Notes under the pieces: generated by a model
What the model saw: the letters and a program-made list of their open reading frames with translations, nothing else
What the model was told of the DNA's origin: nothing
Databases searched by the model: none
In this document: positions 13,346 through 22,789 of the stretch, in pieces
Position numbering within the stretch: the stretch's first letter is position 1
Layout of the letters: the number at the start of each line of letters is the position of its first letter
Program-made: the position numbers and the translations under genes
Assembly (NCBI RefSeq): GCF_030704535.1
Contig: NC_081822.1
Span: 33,463,501-33,527,500 of the forward strand
DNA: 64,000 nt
Origin: Vitis vinifera
Taxonomy: Eukaryota > Streptophyta > Magnoliopsida > Vitales > Vitaceae
Direction: 5' to 3'

Positions 13346-14429
13346 CGTATTTTTTGTCAATACATGATTTACATCATCATGAATCCACAACCTGCTGTGT
13401 TTTCCAGGTTCCTTAGGAGATGCTTCACGAACAATTTCCCAACCCATTTTTTGTAACAAATTGTGTATCATCAATTTATTCTCAACAACAGATATAAGAG
13501 ACTTCTCAATGAGAACTCTTATTCCAATATCAGGGAAGAAACCACAAGATCTTAATATTTCCATTACATAATCTTTATCATGCCCTTGAAAGAAACATGC
13601 GATGTCCAAAAATATATCTCTCTCGTTATCTTCCAACCCATCAAAACCTACTCGAAGCACATCTTGAATTTCCTTCTTAGGAATTTTTTTTAGTTTATCC
13701 AACTGACTTTCCCATTGCCGTTTGCTCTTATCAAATAAAAATGAACCTAAAACTTGAAGAGCTAATGGAAGGCCCTGAGCATAAACCACTATACATTGAG
13801 AGAGCTCCACATAATCATCTATAGGATGGGCTTTTTTAAAGGCATATCGACTGAAGAGCTCAACTGCATTATCATCATTTAATTTTTCAACCTCATACAC
13901 TTCATTTACCCCATGTGTAACTAGCAACTGCTTATTCCTTGTTGTTATGATGATTCTACTTCCGATACCAAACCAACCATGCTTCCCAATCAAGTCTTCT
14001 AATATTTTTGAATTGTTCACATCATCAATGACGATGAGAACCTTTTTAGAACAAAGCAAAGCCTTTATAGAGATGCATCCTTTTATATTTAGATTTTCAT
14101 CTTCCAATAGTTGAGAAAGAAATTTCTTTTGCAAGCTAAGGAAATCTTGCTTTTCCAAATAATCACTGACATTTTCAAGAAAGCAGCAAGCTTCAAATTC
14201 ATGAGAGATTTGGTTATAAACAGCTCTGGCAAGGGTTGTTTTACCTATGCCTCCCATGCCCCAAATCCCCACCATGCGAACATCTAGAGACTCGGTAAAT
14301 AGCAGGGATTTTATTTCTCGTATGCTAGATTCTATTCCAACTAGGTTCTGATCAGCATAATTTGAGGATCTACTAAACAATTTATTCCAAATATAAGTGG
14401 CAATTCCCTTGATAAGCATAGGCTCATGC
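13346..14429 (-). CDS. TNL exon 2: NB-ARC domain
   Basis: This exon is open throughout. It starts after the acceptor at 14430-14431 with HEPMLIKGIA and ends LTKNT before a GTAAGA donor. All NB-ARC subdomains are present: P-loop, RNBS-A, Walker B VLIVIDDV, RNBS-B GSRIIITTR, GLPL, RNBS-D FLDIACFF. The MHD triad in the ARC2 subdomain reads I-H-N (in MIHNLLQKMG) rather than M-H-D. The aspartate of MHD normally contacts ADP and stabilises the resting state. Confidence 0.9.
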
Positions 14430-14591
14430 CTGCCAAATTTGAAGCATAAACATGAAATTAGTTCATCACTCAAAAAGAGAAAGGTAAAATTAAAGTAAAC
14501 AAGATAATTAATGAACAGATAAGCAAAGAGCATATATTGAAATTAGTGATATGAGGATGAAGATGATGATGGGAAAGCTGTAGAGAATTAC

Positions 14592-15082
14592 TTATTCCTG
14601 GAATCCCAACCGGATAAATTGGCAACTTGAGTGAGAGCATCCCTCCAAATCGGCACCCTCTCCATAGTTCTCAAATTTTCTTCATGTTTAGCCAGTGCTT
14701 CTCCAAATTTTCCGTTGTGATGTCTTACATGCGAGGGATCCACATCGTAGAAAATGGGGAGAACCCTCTGTCCCATGGTTCTCATGCACTCTAGAATCTT
14801 CACCAGCTCCTCCAAACACCACCCGGAAGATGCATAATTTTCTGACAAAACAATGAGAGAAAACTTGGAGTTTTGAAGAGCCGCAACAAGCGCAGAAGAT
14901 ATGACATCACCCCTCTCAAGCTTGTCATCGTCAATGAACGTGTTGATTCCTTTGGTGCGTAGCTCCTTATAGAGATGGGCAGTGAAGCTTTTGCGGGTGT
15001 CTTCTCCTCTAAAGCTCAGGAACACGTCATAGCTCCGTTGGAAAGAAGAAGAAGAAGAAGAAGAAGAAGAAGGATCAGCCAT
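14592..15082 (-). CDS. TNL exon 1: TIR domain
   Basis: This exon is intact: ATG at 15080-15082, a short leader with a run of serines encoded by a GAA/TTC microsatellite (about 15045-15071), then a full TIR domain with YDVFLSFRGEDTR, GINTFIDDD, LSENYASS, WCLEELVKI and VLPIFYDVDPS. It ends in a GT donor at 14591-14590. The flavodoxin-like fold and catalytic glutamate are preserved, so a TIR-only or TIR-NB product remains conceivable even though the full receptor is broken. Confidence 0.9.
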
Positions 15083-15366
15083 TACGAGGTGGCAGAGAAG
15101 ATGGATTCCGAAATTTGAGTTGTGAAAGTCAAGTCTGAGCAAAACTCGCAGAGTGTAAGGAACAGGCAGTTTCTGCAACAAGTAAATTAAATGCCTGTAA
15201 GATCATCGAAGACAAAGGGTCCCTGTTGACCCACCTGCTTTCTAGACCATTATTTATTTATTTATTTTATCTCAACATGCTATAAGAGAATTTATTTTTA
15301 AGTGAGGGATATTAAAATATTAGTTGTAATAATAAATATTTTGTATAAATTAAAGTTTATTATTTT

Positions 15367-15905
15367 TTTCATTCAAGTAGACGAATTATATTTGGGTGGT
15401 TGGGGTATTAAGAATTTACAGGTAGAATAGACAATTGTGTTTTGGTTGGTTCAGCTATTAAGCATTTATTGGTAGACTTGCCAACAATATTTTTAAAGTT
15501 GGGTGGTTGCATCGCCAATCAGACACCTCATTTTTTAAATTATTATAACAATGGTAGGTTAAATTGACCGATTGATTGTTTTTTTCTTTTTTTTCTTGCC
15601 ATTTTTCACCGACATACGACTGATGCGTGATAATTTCGATGCCACGTGATTCATTTCTTTCTTTATTTTTTGTCTGATAGAAAATTTTAATATATTAATG
15701 ATTAACAAAGTAATAGAATTTTTTTTCATTCAAGTAGACGAAATATGTTTGGGTAGTTGGGGTATTAAGAATTTACTGATAGAATGGACAATTGTGTTTT
15801 GGTTGGTTCGACTATTAAGCATTTATTGGTAGACTTGCCAACAATATTTTTAAAGTGGGATGATTGGATCTCTAATCAGACACCTCATTTGTTAAATTAT
15901 GGGAC
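15367..15905. repeat. TNL-upstream segment, two direct copies
   Basis: Two copies of one segment lie about 357 bp apart, at about 15367-15722 and 15725-15905. Both contain TTCATTCAAGTAGACGAA, then GGTATTAAGAATTTAC, CAATTGTGTTTTGGTTGG and TAGACTTGCCAACAATATTT. The first copy also carries ATTGACCGATTGATTG and GCCACGTGATTCATTTC, which has a G-box-like CACGTG core. The segment sits directly upstream of the minus-strand TNL. Related copies lie at 16665-16748 joined to 21309-21530, and at 60890-60990 upstream of another TIR relic, so it duplicated together with TNL genes. Confidence 0.88.
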
Positions 15906-16664
15906 AATTATGTTTTGGGTTAGCTGAACCCAAAAATTAACATTTAGTCCATATAACTTACATAATTAATAGAAATGATATAAGATGTTAAGAGACCAAT
16001 ATATCGTTCAAATTTTCATATATTACGTTTTAAAGATATAAAATAGTGATGGACTAAAATATCCAATGACCTTTCACATAAATTTTTTTAAAATTTGGAC
16101 TTTAACAATTTTCACACCATTATTCACGCAACCATAATAATTCTATTTTAATAATTTGGATTTTTCATTGTTTTTAATTTTTTTTTATAAATAATTGAAA
16201 ATTAGCATTATTTTCTATTTTAAATTATAAATAAAGAAAAATTATATTCAAAAACTATTTTAAAAAATAATTTCTAAAAAAAATGGTAATATGATTTATA
16301 TTTTTTATATATTTTTTTTAAAAAAGTATTTAATTAAAAACTAAAAACTATTTTTAAAAATAAAAATTGAAAACGTACTATTTTTTATATGAAAATAATA
16401 AAAAGAATTAAATTTTATTCATTGATTATCCATTTTTATTTTTTTATTAGTTATTTTAATAAAAAAATAAAAAAATAAAATATATTTATAATTAAACAAA
16501 AGAATTGGTTAATTATGTGTTTTTTATGTGACTATCGTTTACATGAAAAATAATTAAATAACCAAATTATATATATTTATTACTCTTTTTAATTTTATTT
16601 TTTTATTTATTTTTTTCTAATAAATTTTTTTAATATATCCATAATTAATAAAGTAATAGAAAAT
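15906..16664. other. AT-rich intergenic DNA, no gene seen
   Basis: The stretch is very AT-rich with long A and T runs. No open frame with domain similarity and no transposon terminus was recognised. Confidence 0.6.
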
Positions 16665-16748
16665 CTTTTCATTTAAGTAGACGAATTATATTTGGGTGGT
16701 TGGGCTATTAAGAATTTACGGGTACAATGGACAATTGTGTTTTGGTTG
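16665..16748. repeat. Left half of third TNL-upstream repeat copy, ending in GGTTG target duplication
   Basis: This is the left part of the segment repeated at 15.4 and 15.7 kb. It stops inside TTTTGGTTG and resumes at 21309 as GGTTGGCTCGGCTATTAAGC. Comparing with the uninterrupted copies shows exactly where the 16749-21308 element inserted; GGTTG (16744-16748 and 21309-21313) is the 5-bp target-site duplication. Confidence 0.9.
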
Positions 16749-18445
16749 TGTAGACCCCCATTTTGGGGCTCGGTTTCATGCAGCTTGTTTTGCCAAGTGT
16801 CGCAACCCCAGGAGACCACATGGCGTCTTTTAATTGGCTGCTATGGAATTAGATATTGCTTTTTGAGGAGCTATCAAGAGGTGACACCTGGAGGAGGAGA
16901 TGCAGGGTGCGTTCAGAGTCTGTTAGAGGGGGAGCGTCTCCTGCAGGTGGGGTGGTGCTTTTTTCAGGGAGGAGAGAGGAGTGCCTTTTGGCTGCTAGAG
17001 AAGGAGCGTATCTGCAGGAGAGAGGGGTGCGTTTCTGTTGAGGAGCAGCAGGCCAGCTGCAGGAGGAGGAGCGTTTTTGGCTACAGGGTGGTGGTGCTTT
17101 TTAGGGAGGCTTTTTCAGAAAGGTGAAGAGATTTTTTTTTTGGGGGGGAGCTTGAGGGGGATTTCTGGAGCTGGGGGAGGAAGCAAGCTAGAGAGGGAGA
17201 TTCACGGGAGCTAGAGTGGGGGGTTTTTGAGAGAGATTTTGGGGTGGAGCATTGGATATAGAGAGAGCAGCGAGTGACAGCCCAGGACTTGGGTTGAAGA
17301 AGAGATTTTCAGGTATGGCCATTTGTGGTTTTTCCCGTATATTCTCTCATCTTTCATATTTCTCCTGTCTGATTCTCTATGATTTCATCTCTGTTTGTTG
17401 GGTTGCATTGTTTTGATGATTATTGGTTTAATATTTGAGGGGTTTGAGGCCTTTTATGCTCTGTTCTATTAAACATTTTCCACCTGAATCCACTAATGGT
17501 TGGACCTATGGATAAAGTAATGAGATGGGTTTAACACGTTCGTTAAAGGCTTCATGATTCTTTTTCCCGTTGCTATCTTCTTACCTCCTTGTCTTTCCTC
17601 CTGAAGATACCTTCAAGGTTTTGAGATTGGAAGAAGCCGGCTGTAGCTAAATCCGATATTATGGTAAGATGGTTGGTGGTCCCAGTCTCCTGCATTGATT
17701 CATTCTAGAGGTTGACTCTACCCCTGATGATCTTGAGATGCTGTGACGCCTATATGTTCTGAAATGAAGCTTTAAAGGTAGCCAATATGGTGGAGGATAG
17801 ATTATGTTTTGGTGATGAGTTTCAGCCATGAAGTTCCATAAAGGCTCAGTTGGTTCAGGGACACCATTTGGAATTTGTTGGTAGCCTAGTCGTGTGTATA
17901 AGAAGTATTCAGTGGGTCTTCTCCTTAAATGACTTCGTTACCGAGCATTCAGTCACCATAAGTTACATCCAAAGTTGCTACCAATGACCAAAGAGAGGCC
18001 TCTGAATCATTTCTGAACCTGTCCGGGCAGTCTTCAACTATGCTAATGTCAAATGAGTTCGCGATACTGTCAGACCATGTTTTGAAGGTCCACGTTGTTC
18101 TGTCAGTAGGCCGAGCACCTAAAATATGCGTCATAATCTCTAGAATTTTCAATTAATTCTAGAGTCATGTGGAGTAAGGCGTATCGGAATATGCACAATG
18201 GCAGTCTTCATAGCCACCCAATTGTGAAGCATAGCAGTCCGGTGTCGAGGAAATATCACAATGGTTCTCATCAAAATGCAGGGAATTACGGAAGCTTACC
18301 TCGAACCAACTTTGGAAATTATGGTCCTCGTTGTCCCTATAGTTCGAGCCTAATTTCTCATGCTGCTCAGCTTGGAAAGTCAGAATAATGCAATTTACAG
18401 TGCTCATGTCTTTCTGAAAGCCTGAAAAGTCGCCAACCAGATCAG

Positions 18446-18660
18446 GAGTTTATTTGGAACAGTGCAGCAGTTGGTCTAATTCAGTCTTCCTTTTTCTGGG
18501 GGGCAATCTACTCACTCAAATTCTTGGAGGCGTATGGGCAGATAAACTTGGTGGGAAGCTAATATTGGGTTTCGGAGCAATCTGATGGTCAGTGGCAATA
18601 GTTTTGACACCTGTGGCTGCAAGGATTGGACTTCCTTTCTTACTTACAATGCGTGCTTTC
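18446..18660 (+). pseudogene. Captured PHT4/ANTR-type anion transporter fragment
   Basis: Translation gives EFIWNSAAVGLIQSSFFWG, then in the next frame LLTQILGGVWADKLGGK, and after a TGA codon WSVAIVLTPVAARIGLPFLL and MRAF. This is the transmembrane 2-4 region of plastid PHT4/ANTR phosphate or anion transporters (major facilitator superfamily). A frameshift lies at the G run 18498-18503, and TGA at 18583-18585 replaces a tryptophan expected in the family. Similarity stops abruptly after MRAF. Members have about 500 residues, so this is roughly 70 residues of dead, transposon-carried sequence. Confidence 0.85.
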
Positions 18661-19135
18661 CCTATCTACACTCTCCCATGCTGTTCACATCCTTTCTTTC
18701 ACACCTATCAAGCCCGTTTCTATCACTCCACTTCCACTCATCCAACTAATCCATACCCATGCTTCTCTCATCACCTTCCATCCCTCATGCCCCTTATAAC
18801 TCCATATTTCGTTACTCATCCCATTAATTAAATACCCATGCATTTGTTAAATCATTTTTCAGCCATCCCACTCATTGTTCATGCACATACCCATCTAATC
18901 CTACCACTACAACCTCTTCTTTCCCTGCATCCTCACACTCCACCCTACCTATCACTCATCTATCCAACTCATCTCTCCATTCCGTATACCCGTCACCCAC
19001 CATTCATCCCTCATAATTTCATTACCATATTCCAATGGTCACCTATTCATCTCTCCTGCTACTCGGTCCACTAAAGATGCCCATATCTTTCAAACCCATC
19101 ATGCCTATATTTTCACACCACGTAACCTTCATGAG

Positions 19136-19300
19136 GAATTCATGGAAGCTTCAGCTACTGGCACTGATGTGGGCACGATTATACAGTTTGGTGTGGGATT
19201 CTACCCAGCTTACTTGATGTTTGAGAAGGTGATTATTACTATCGAGCACAATGGTGATGAATAATATGTCTAGAAGTCACAGGTTGGTGGCTCATTTGCT
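19136..19300 (+). pseudogene. Captured HSP90 N-terminal-domain fragment
   Basis: The plus strand reads EFMEASATGTDVG, then IQFGVGFYPAYLMFEKVIIT, EHNGDE, a stop, YV, a stop, KSQVGGSF. It aligns with the conserved ATPase-domain segment of cytosolic HSP90, whose hallmark here is QFGVGFYSAYLV followed by the HNDDEQY and WESQAGGSF region. Stops are TAA at 19262-19264 and TAG at 19271-19273. Only about 55 residues of a roughly 700-residue chaperone remain. The piece sits between the transporter and aquaporin fragments, in the same orientation. Confidence 0.85.
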
Positions 19301-19464
19301 GACTAAGGATACTACTTGTGCACGCAAGAAATGGCTTCAGAGTGGCATATCCGATGACATAGAATGGTGGGATTTGTATTCACAACTCCTCATATGATGA
19401 CTTCAGACGATCAAAAGACTTCAGTGCACTCCCAAGTATTGGTCAACATCAGCCGTCTCGTTAG

Positions 19465-19716
19465 TTGCATATAGCAAAAATGACCGATGCAGCACCTGCT
19501 TTCAAGATTGAAAAATGGCTTGCCAAGATGAGATCAGAGTGGTCGGCATACCTTGTTACAGATGCAATGTCGAGCAGCTTTGGGATTATTTATGTGACTG
19601 TTATGACAGTTTACTACCGGTTTTCAGGCAAATATGATATTGATGAGTTTGATGCAAGTGCTGAGGTCAACAAAGAAATTGATGCCAGACCTGATAGTAT
19701 GAGCGGGGAACCATGA
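19465..19716 (+). other. Open frame inside the chimeric element, unrecognised
   Basis: This 83-codon frame has a hydrophobic stretch (SSFGIIYVTVMTVYY) followed by an acidic tail (YDIDEFDASAEVN). It lies directly before the aquaporin fragment and overlaps its first codons. Given its setting it may be another captured host exon, but I cannot name a family. Confidence 0.35.
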
Positions 19717-20319
19717 GATTCATGTCGTGGAAGCTGATGCTAAGGACTATAGAGGGCCTCCACCAGCTCTACTGTTCGAGCCTGGTGAGCTTCATTCACG
19801 GCCGTTTTGGAGAGCTGGGATTGTCGAGTGCATGGCTACCTTCCTCTTCCTCTACGTCATCATCTCGACTATTATAGGTGTCGTCAAGTCCCCCAACTGG
19901 TGTGCTTCTGTTGGTTTTCAAGTGCCCAGGTGCAATCTATGGCGCGAGTATGGAAAAGGGGTTTCAGAGACATGACTTTGAGATGCTGGGTGGTGGAATC
20001 AATGCCGTGGCTTCTGGCCATCCCGAGCTTGCTGGGCTTGGTGCTGAGATAGTTGGCACTGTCATTCTTGTCTACCCTGTTCTCTCTACAATTGAGGCCA
20101 AGGGAAATGTCAGAGACTCACATGTTTCAATTTTGGCTCCTCTCTCAATCGAGTTTGCAGTGCTCTTGGTTCATCCAGCAACCATTCCCATCACCGGAAC
20201 TGGCATCAATCCTGCTAGGAGTCTCGGGGCCGCCATCATCTACAACAAGGGAAATGCCTGGAATGACATGTGGATTTCCTGGGTTGGACCCTTCATTGGA
20301 GTTACACTAGCTATCCTGC
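19713..20319 (+). pseudogene. Captured PIP-type aquaporin retro-fragment
   Basis: Two blocks match plasma-membrane intrinsic proteins: an N-terminal block ([30 protein letters not shown]; helix 1) at about 19727-19890 and a C-terminal block from about 19914 ([60 protein letters not shown]). The second NPA box is present; helices 2-3 and the first NPA box are missing and the two blocks are in different frames. The initiator region has lost a base. Full PIPs have about 280 residues and form water channels; this copy cannot. The lack of introns within the blocks suggests capture from RNA. Confidence 0.9.
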
Positions 20320-21308
20320 AGCCACGTGTTTCATGCAGAATGTTTGGAGTAGTTGACTCCAAATCAAACCTCTGAGGTAGGTATGCATGGCCACCTCTAG
20401 CATGGCCACTTATTGAGCCATGTACCACCCCCTCAAACTTTTTCCCTTTGATTTCAAAATAATAATTTCCAACCCCGGTTTGAAATGATTTTCCAACTTT
20501 TGGTTTTTAAATGTTTTCAAGTCATCAAATTTTCCATCCTTAGGGTTTTCAGATACCAACATCTCATTTTTAATAAAATTTGGTCGCCATTTTCTTTTTG
20601 GCAGGCCACTTTCGAATTTTCTTTGATTTTCAAAATGTTTTAAAATAAGTGTGAATTTATTTTTCGTAATTCTTGGTGATAGAATTTACGAAATTAATTC
20701 ATACAAAAATAAACGGGCTTTGGTGGGGACCCCACATCAAATAAATTTTCATCAAAATAAAAGTGAATTTGAAATAATACCATGCATGATATTGGTGCTT
20801 CTTTATCTGGTTGGGTGATATGAGTGATATACTTTGTGTTTATTACTATGCACTAATCCCCTTTTGTGATAGCGCGTTGCCGTTTGCTGATCAGGTATGC
20901 ATCCACTTCCACTTCGGTTATCCTCTATTGCATATTTTGATATTCATATGTGCATGATTGATTCGAGTATCCATTGTTTCCCTCATCATTTGCCACATCA
21001 GCTTCATTTTATTAGTAGAGACCCGTCTTTAGGGACTTAGAGGGGTGCTACGGTCTTTACCGTACCTTCCCGATAAGTAACCTGACCCCCGAACCCGATC
21101 CGGTTTTTCATAGACCACTTTTTCCAAAATAAGGAGTCACACTTAGGGTTTTTCTTTCTTATTTTGTTTACCCTTTAAAAATAAAACAAAAATAAGTGGC
21201 GACTTCAAGTCTTTTTCTAAAAAAAAAAATCAAATTTTCATTAAATAAAATAAAAAGCGAGTTTCGCCATCGAGTGGGAAATGCATGAGCCGAAATGCGG
21301 GGTCCACA

Positions 21309-21530
21309 GGTTGGCTCGGCTATTAAGCATTTGTTGGTAGACTTGCCAACAATATTTTTAAAGCCCGGTGGTTGGATCTCCAATAAGACACCTCATTTTT
21401 AAAATTATTATAAGAATGGAAGCTTAAATTGACCGATGAATTGTTTTTTCTTCTTGCCATTTTTCGCCAACATACAACTGACACGTTGATAATTTCGGTG
21501 CCACGTGATTCATTTCTTTCTTTCTTATTT
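21309..21530. repeat. Right half of third TNL-upstream repeat copy
   Basis: The segment resumes after the insertion with GGTTGGCTCGGCTATTAAGC, then TAGACTTGCCAACAATATTT, GACACCTCATTTT and GCCACGTGATTCATTTC. It matches the first copy at 15440-15665 in the same order. Confidence 0.88.
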
Positions 21531-22255
21531 TTTTTTTCAAAAATCTTGCAATTGGCTCACTTACCAGCCCACGCATTGCGCTCACTTAAAAGGTAAAACC
21601 CCGAGCTTGGGAGAACCCCCACCACCAACCCACCAACCATGCTTTTACATTATAAACCGAACATATACGTTCGTTATCAGCATTACATATATAAACCATA
21701 TATGTATATAAACAAATATAATATATAAATAAAATAAAATTATTATAAATAAATTAATTTTGGTTATTGTGTTAAATACAAAATAAATATAAATTTATGA
21801 ATAAAATTATCAAAATTTTAAAATAAAAAATGCTTCTACAAATTATCATCATTTCTTCTATATTATTATATACATTTAAATTTTTGACCTATCGATATTT
21901 TGTGTCAAAATATTCGTATCTCTGATATATTCGTAAAATCAAAGTACCAATATATTCATAATTACCGATATTTTCATCTTTGGTTTTTGAAAGGGTACGG
22001 AGCAAGGTAAAGTCTTGTGTTGCAGATTAAATTATTGTGTTATGTTTTATATTTATAAATATTTAAAAAATTAAAATAAATATAAATCTTAATTAAAATT
22101 TATTTGTGAGATGATAAACATGAATCTATTATTTGTGGAAAAAAAAGCAATGGTAATTTACAAGACAATAAAATGATGGAATGTATAACGGTTAAAATTT
22201 GATAAATTTAAATGATAAAATTTTATTTTATTTTTACATAAAAACTATTAAGAAA
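21531..22255. other. AT-rich DNA with a TCGATATTTT-type repeat
   Basis: There is no gene. At about 21880-21985 a stretch with CGATATTTTGTGTCAAAATATTC and CCGATATTTTCATC closely resembles 63515-63625, so both are copies of one dispersed AT-rich repeat (class unknown). Confidence 0.6.
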
Positions 22256-22745
22256 ACCTTGTAGAACTTAACATGTGCCATAGTAGCTTAAAACAACTTC
22301 GTGAAAATGACATGGTATGATTAGTGATTTTATTTTATTTTTTTCATGTTTCCTCTTTAGTTAATCTCTAAACTTCATGAAAGCTTATATACTGAAGTAA
22401 TTATTATTATTGTTTTTTATTTCTTTTTTTTGTTATAGCTTCTTCAACACCTTCTTGAAATTCCAGACATCACATTTAGTGTGCCCAATCTGGAGAAACT
22501 AATTCTTGATGGTTGTTCAAGTTTGCTTTAGGTCCACCCATCTATTGGAAAGCTTAGCAAGCTTATTTTATTGAGTTTGAAAAATGGCAAAAAGCTTAGC
22601 GGTTTTCAGAGCATCATCAACATGGAAACACTTGAAATTCTTAATTTCTTTAGCTGCTCGGGGCTCAAGAAATTTCTAGATATTCAAGGTAACATGGAAC
22701 ATTTATTGGAGCTTTATTTGACTCCAACTGCTATCATGGAACTTA
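22256..22745 (+). pseudogene. TNL fragment: end of pre-LRR exon plus start of LRR exon
   Basis: Colinear with 43060-43320 joined to 47531-47770 of the TIR-TIR-NB-LRR gene. About 22256-22312 matches the end of that gene's fourth exon (LVEL, SSLKQL) before a GTATG donor. After an intron of similar sequence, TATAG precedes LLEIPDI, VPNLEKLILDGCSSLL, a TAG codon (family: E), VHPSIGKLSKL and CSGLKKF, ending at MEL near 22745. No TIR or NB-ARC lies nearby, so it is a truncated duplicate. Similarity ends close to the copia relic. Confidence 0.88.
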
Positions 22746-22789
22746 TTACAAGAAAAGAATCAAGAATCCCATAATTTTAGGATAAGATT

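Larger units (their letters stand above)
11439..15082 (-). pseudogene. TIR-NB-LRR (TNL) immune receptor, five exons, disrupted
   Basis: Exons (minus): 15082-14592 TIR; 14429-13346 NB-ARC; 13193-12879; 12786-12005 LRR; 11843-11439 post-LRR C-JID. All junctions are GT-AG and phases fit. The TIR (residues about 13-160) has SFRGEDTR and WCLEEL with the putative NADase glutamate. NB-ARC has the P-loop GMGGIGKTT near residue 220, VLIVIDDV, GSRIIITTR, GLPLAL and DIACFF; the usual MHD is IHN. Exon 3 contains an in-frame TGA (near 13015) with coding similarity on both sides. Exon 4 has an extra base in a T/A run (12611-12622) and a small deletion near 12457. Exon 5 (IPDWIRYQSSG, the C-JID region) loses family similarity after PHFING. 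Intact members detect effectors and signal through TIR NADase activity. As read, the product would stop after TIR, NB-ARC and part of exon 3. The start is the ATG before a Ser-rich leader. Confidence 0.93.
16749..21308 (+). mobile_element. 4.56-kb retroelement-like insertion with captured host-gene fragments
   Basis: The element begins TGTAGACCCC and ends GGGGTCCACA: TG...CA termini with imperfect inverted ends. It is flanked by the direct repeat GGTTG, and the empty site is visible in sister copies. A 5-bp duplication and TG...CA ends point to an integrase-type (LTR-class) insertion, yet I see no pair of LTRs and no gag or pol. Instead the interior carries plus-strand fragments of an anion transporter (18446-18660), an HSP90 (19136-19300) and a PIP aquaporin (19713-20319), all apparently spliced. 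The 3-prime region (about 21000-21308) contains GTGCTACGGTCTTTACCGTA and AGCGAGTTTCGCC, words I associate with a widespread plant repeat end. Best description: a non-autonomous LARD/TRIM-like or chimeric retroelement. Confidence 0.82.

Noticed and set aside
16692..17126. 144-codon plus-strand frame rich in Gly, Arg and Glu
   Set aside because: It crosses the left end of the 4.56-kb insertion, so it did not exist before the insertion, and its composition reflects the GA-rich leader.
18592..19074. Two plus-strand frames rich in His, Pro, Leu and Thr
   Set aside because: They lie in a C/T-rich, A-rich tract between the transporter and HSP90 fragments. Composition alone explains the open frames; no family matched.
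16749..21308. The 4.56-kb insertion as a genuine aquaporin or HSP90 gene
   Set aside because: Each gene part is short, truncated or frameshifted and all lie within one flanking target duplication.
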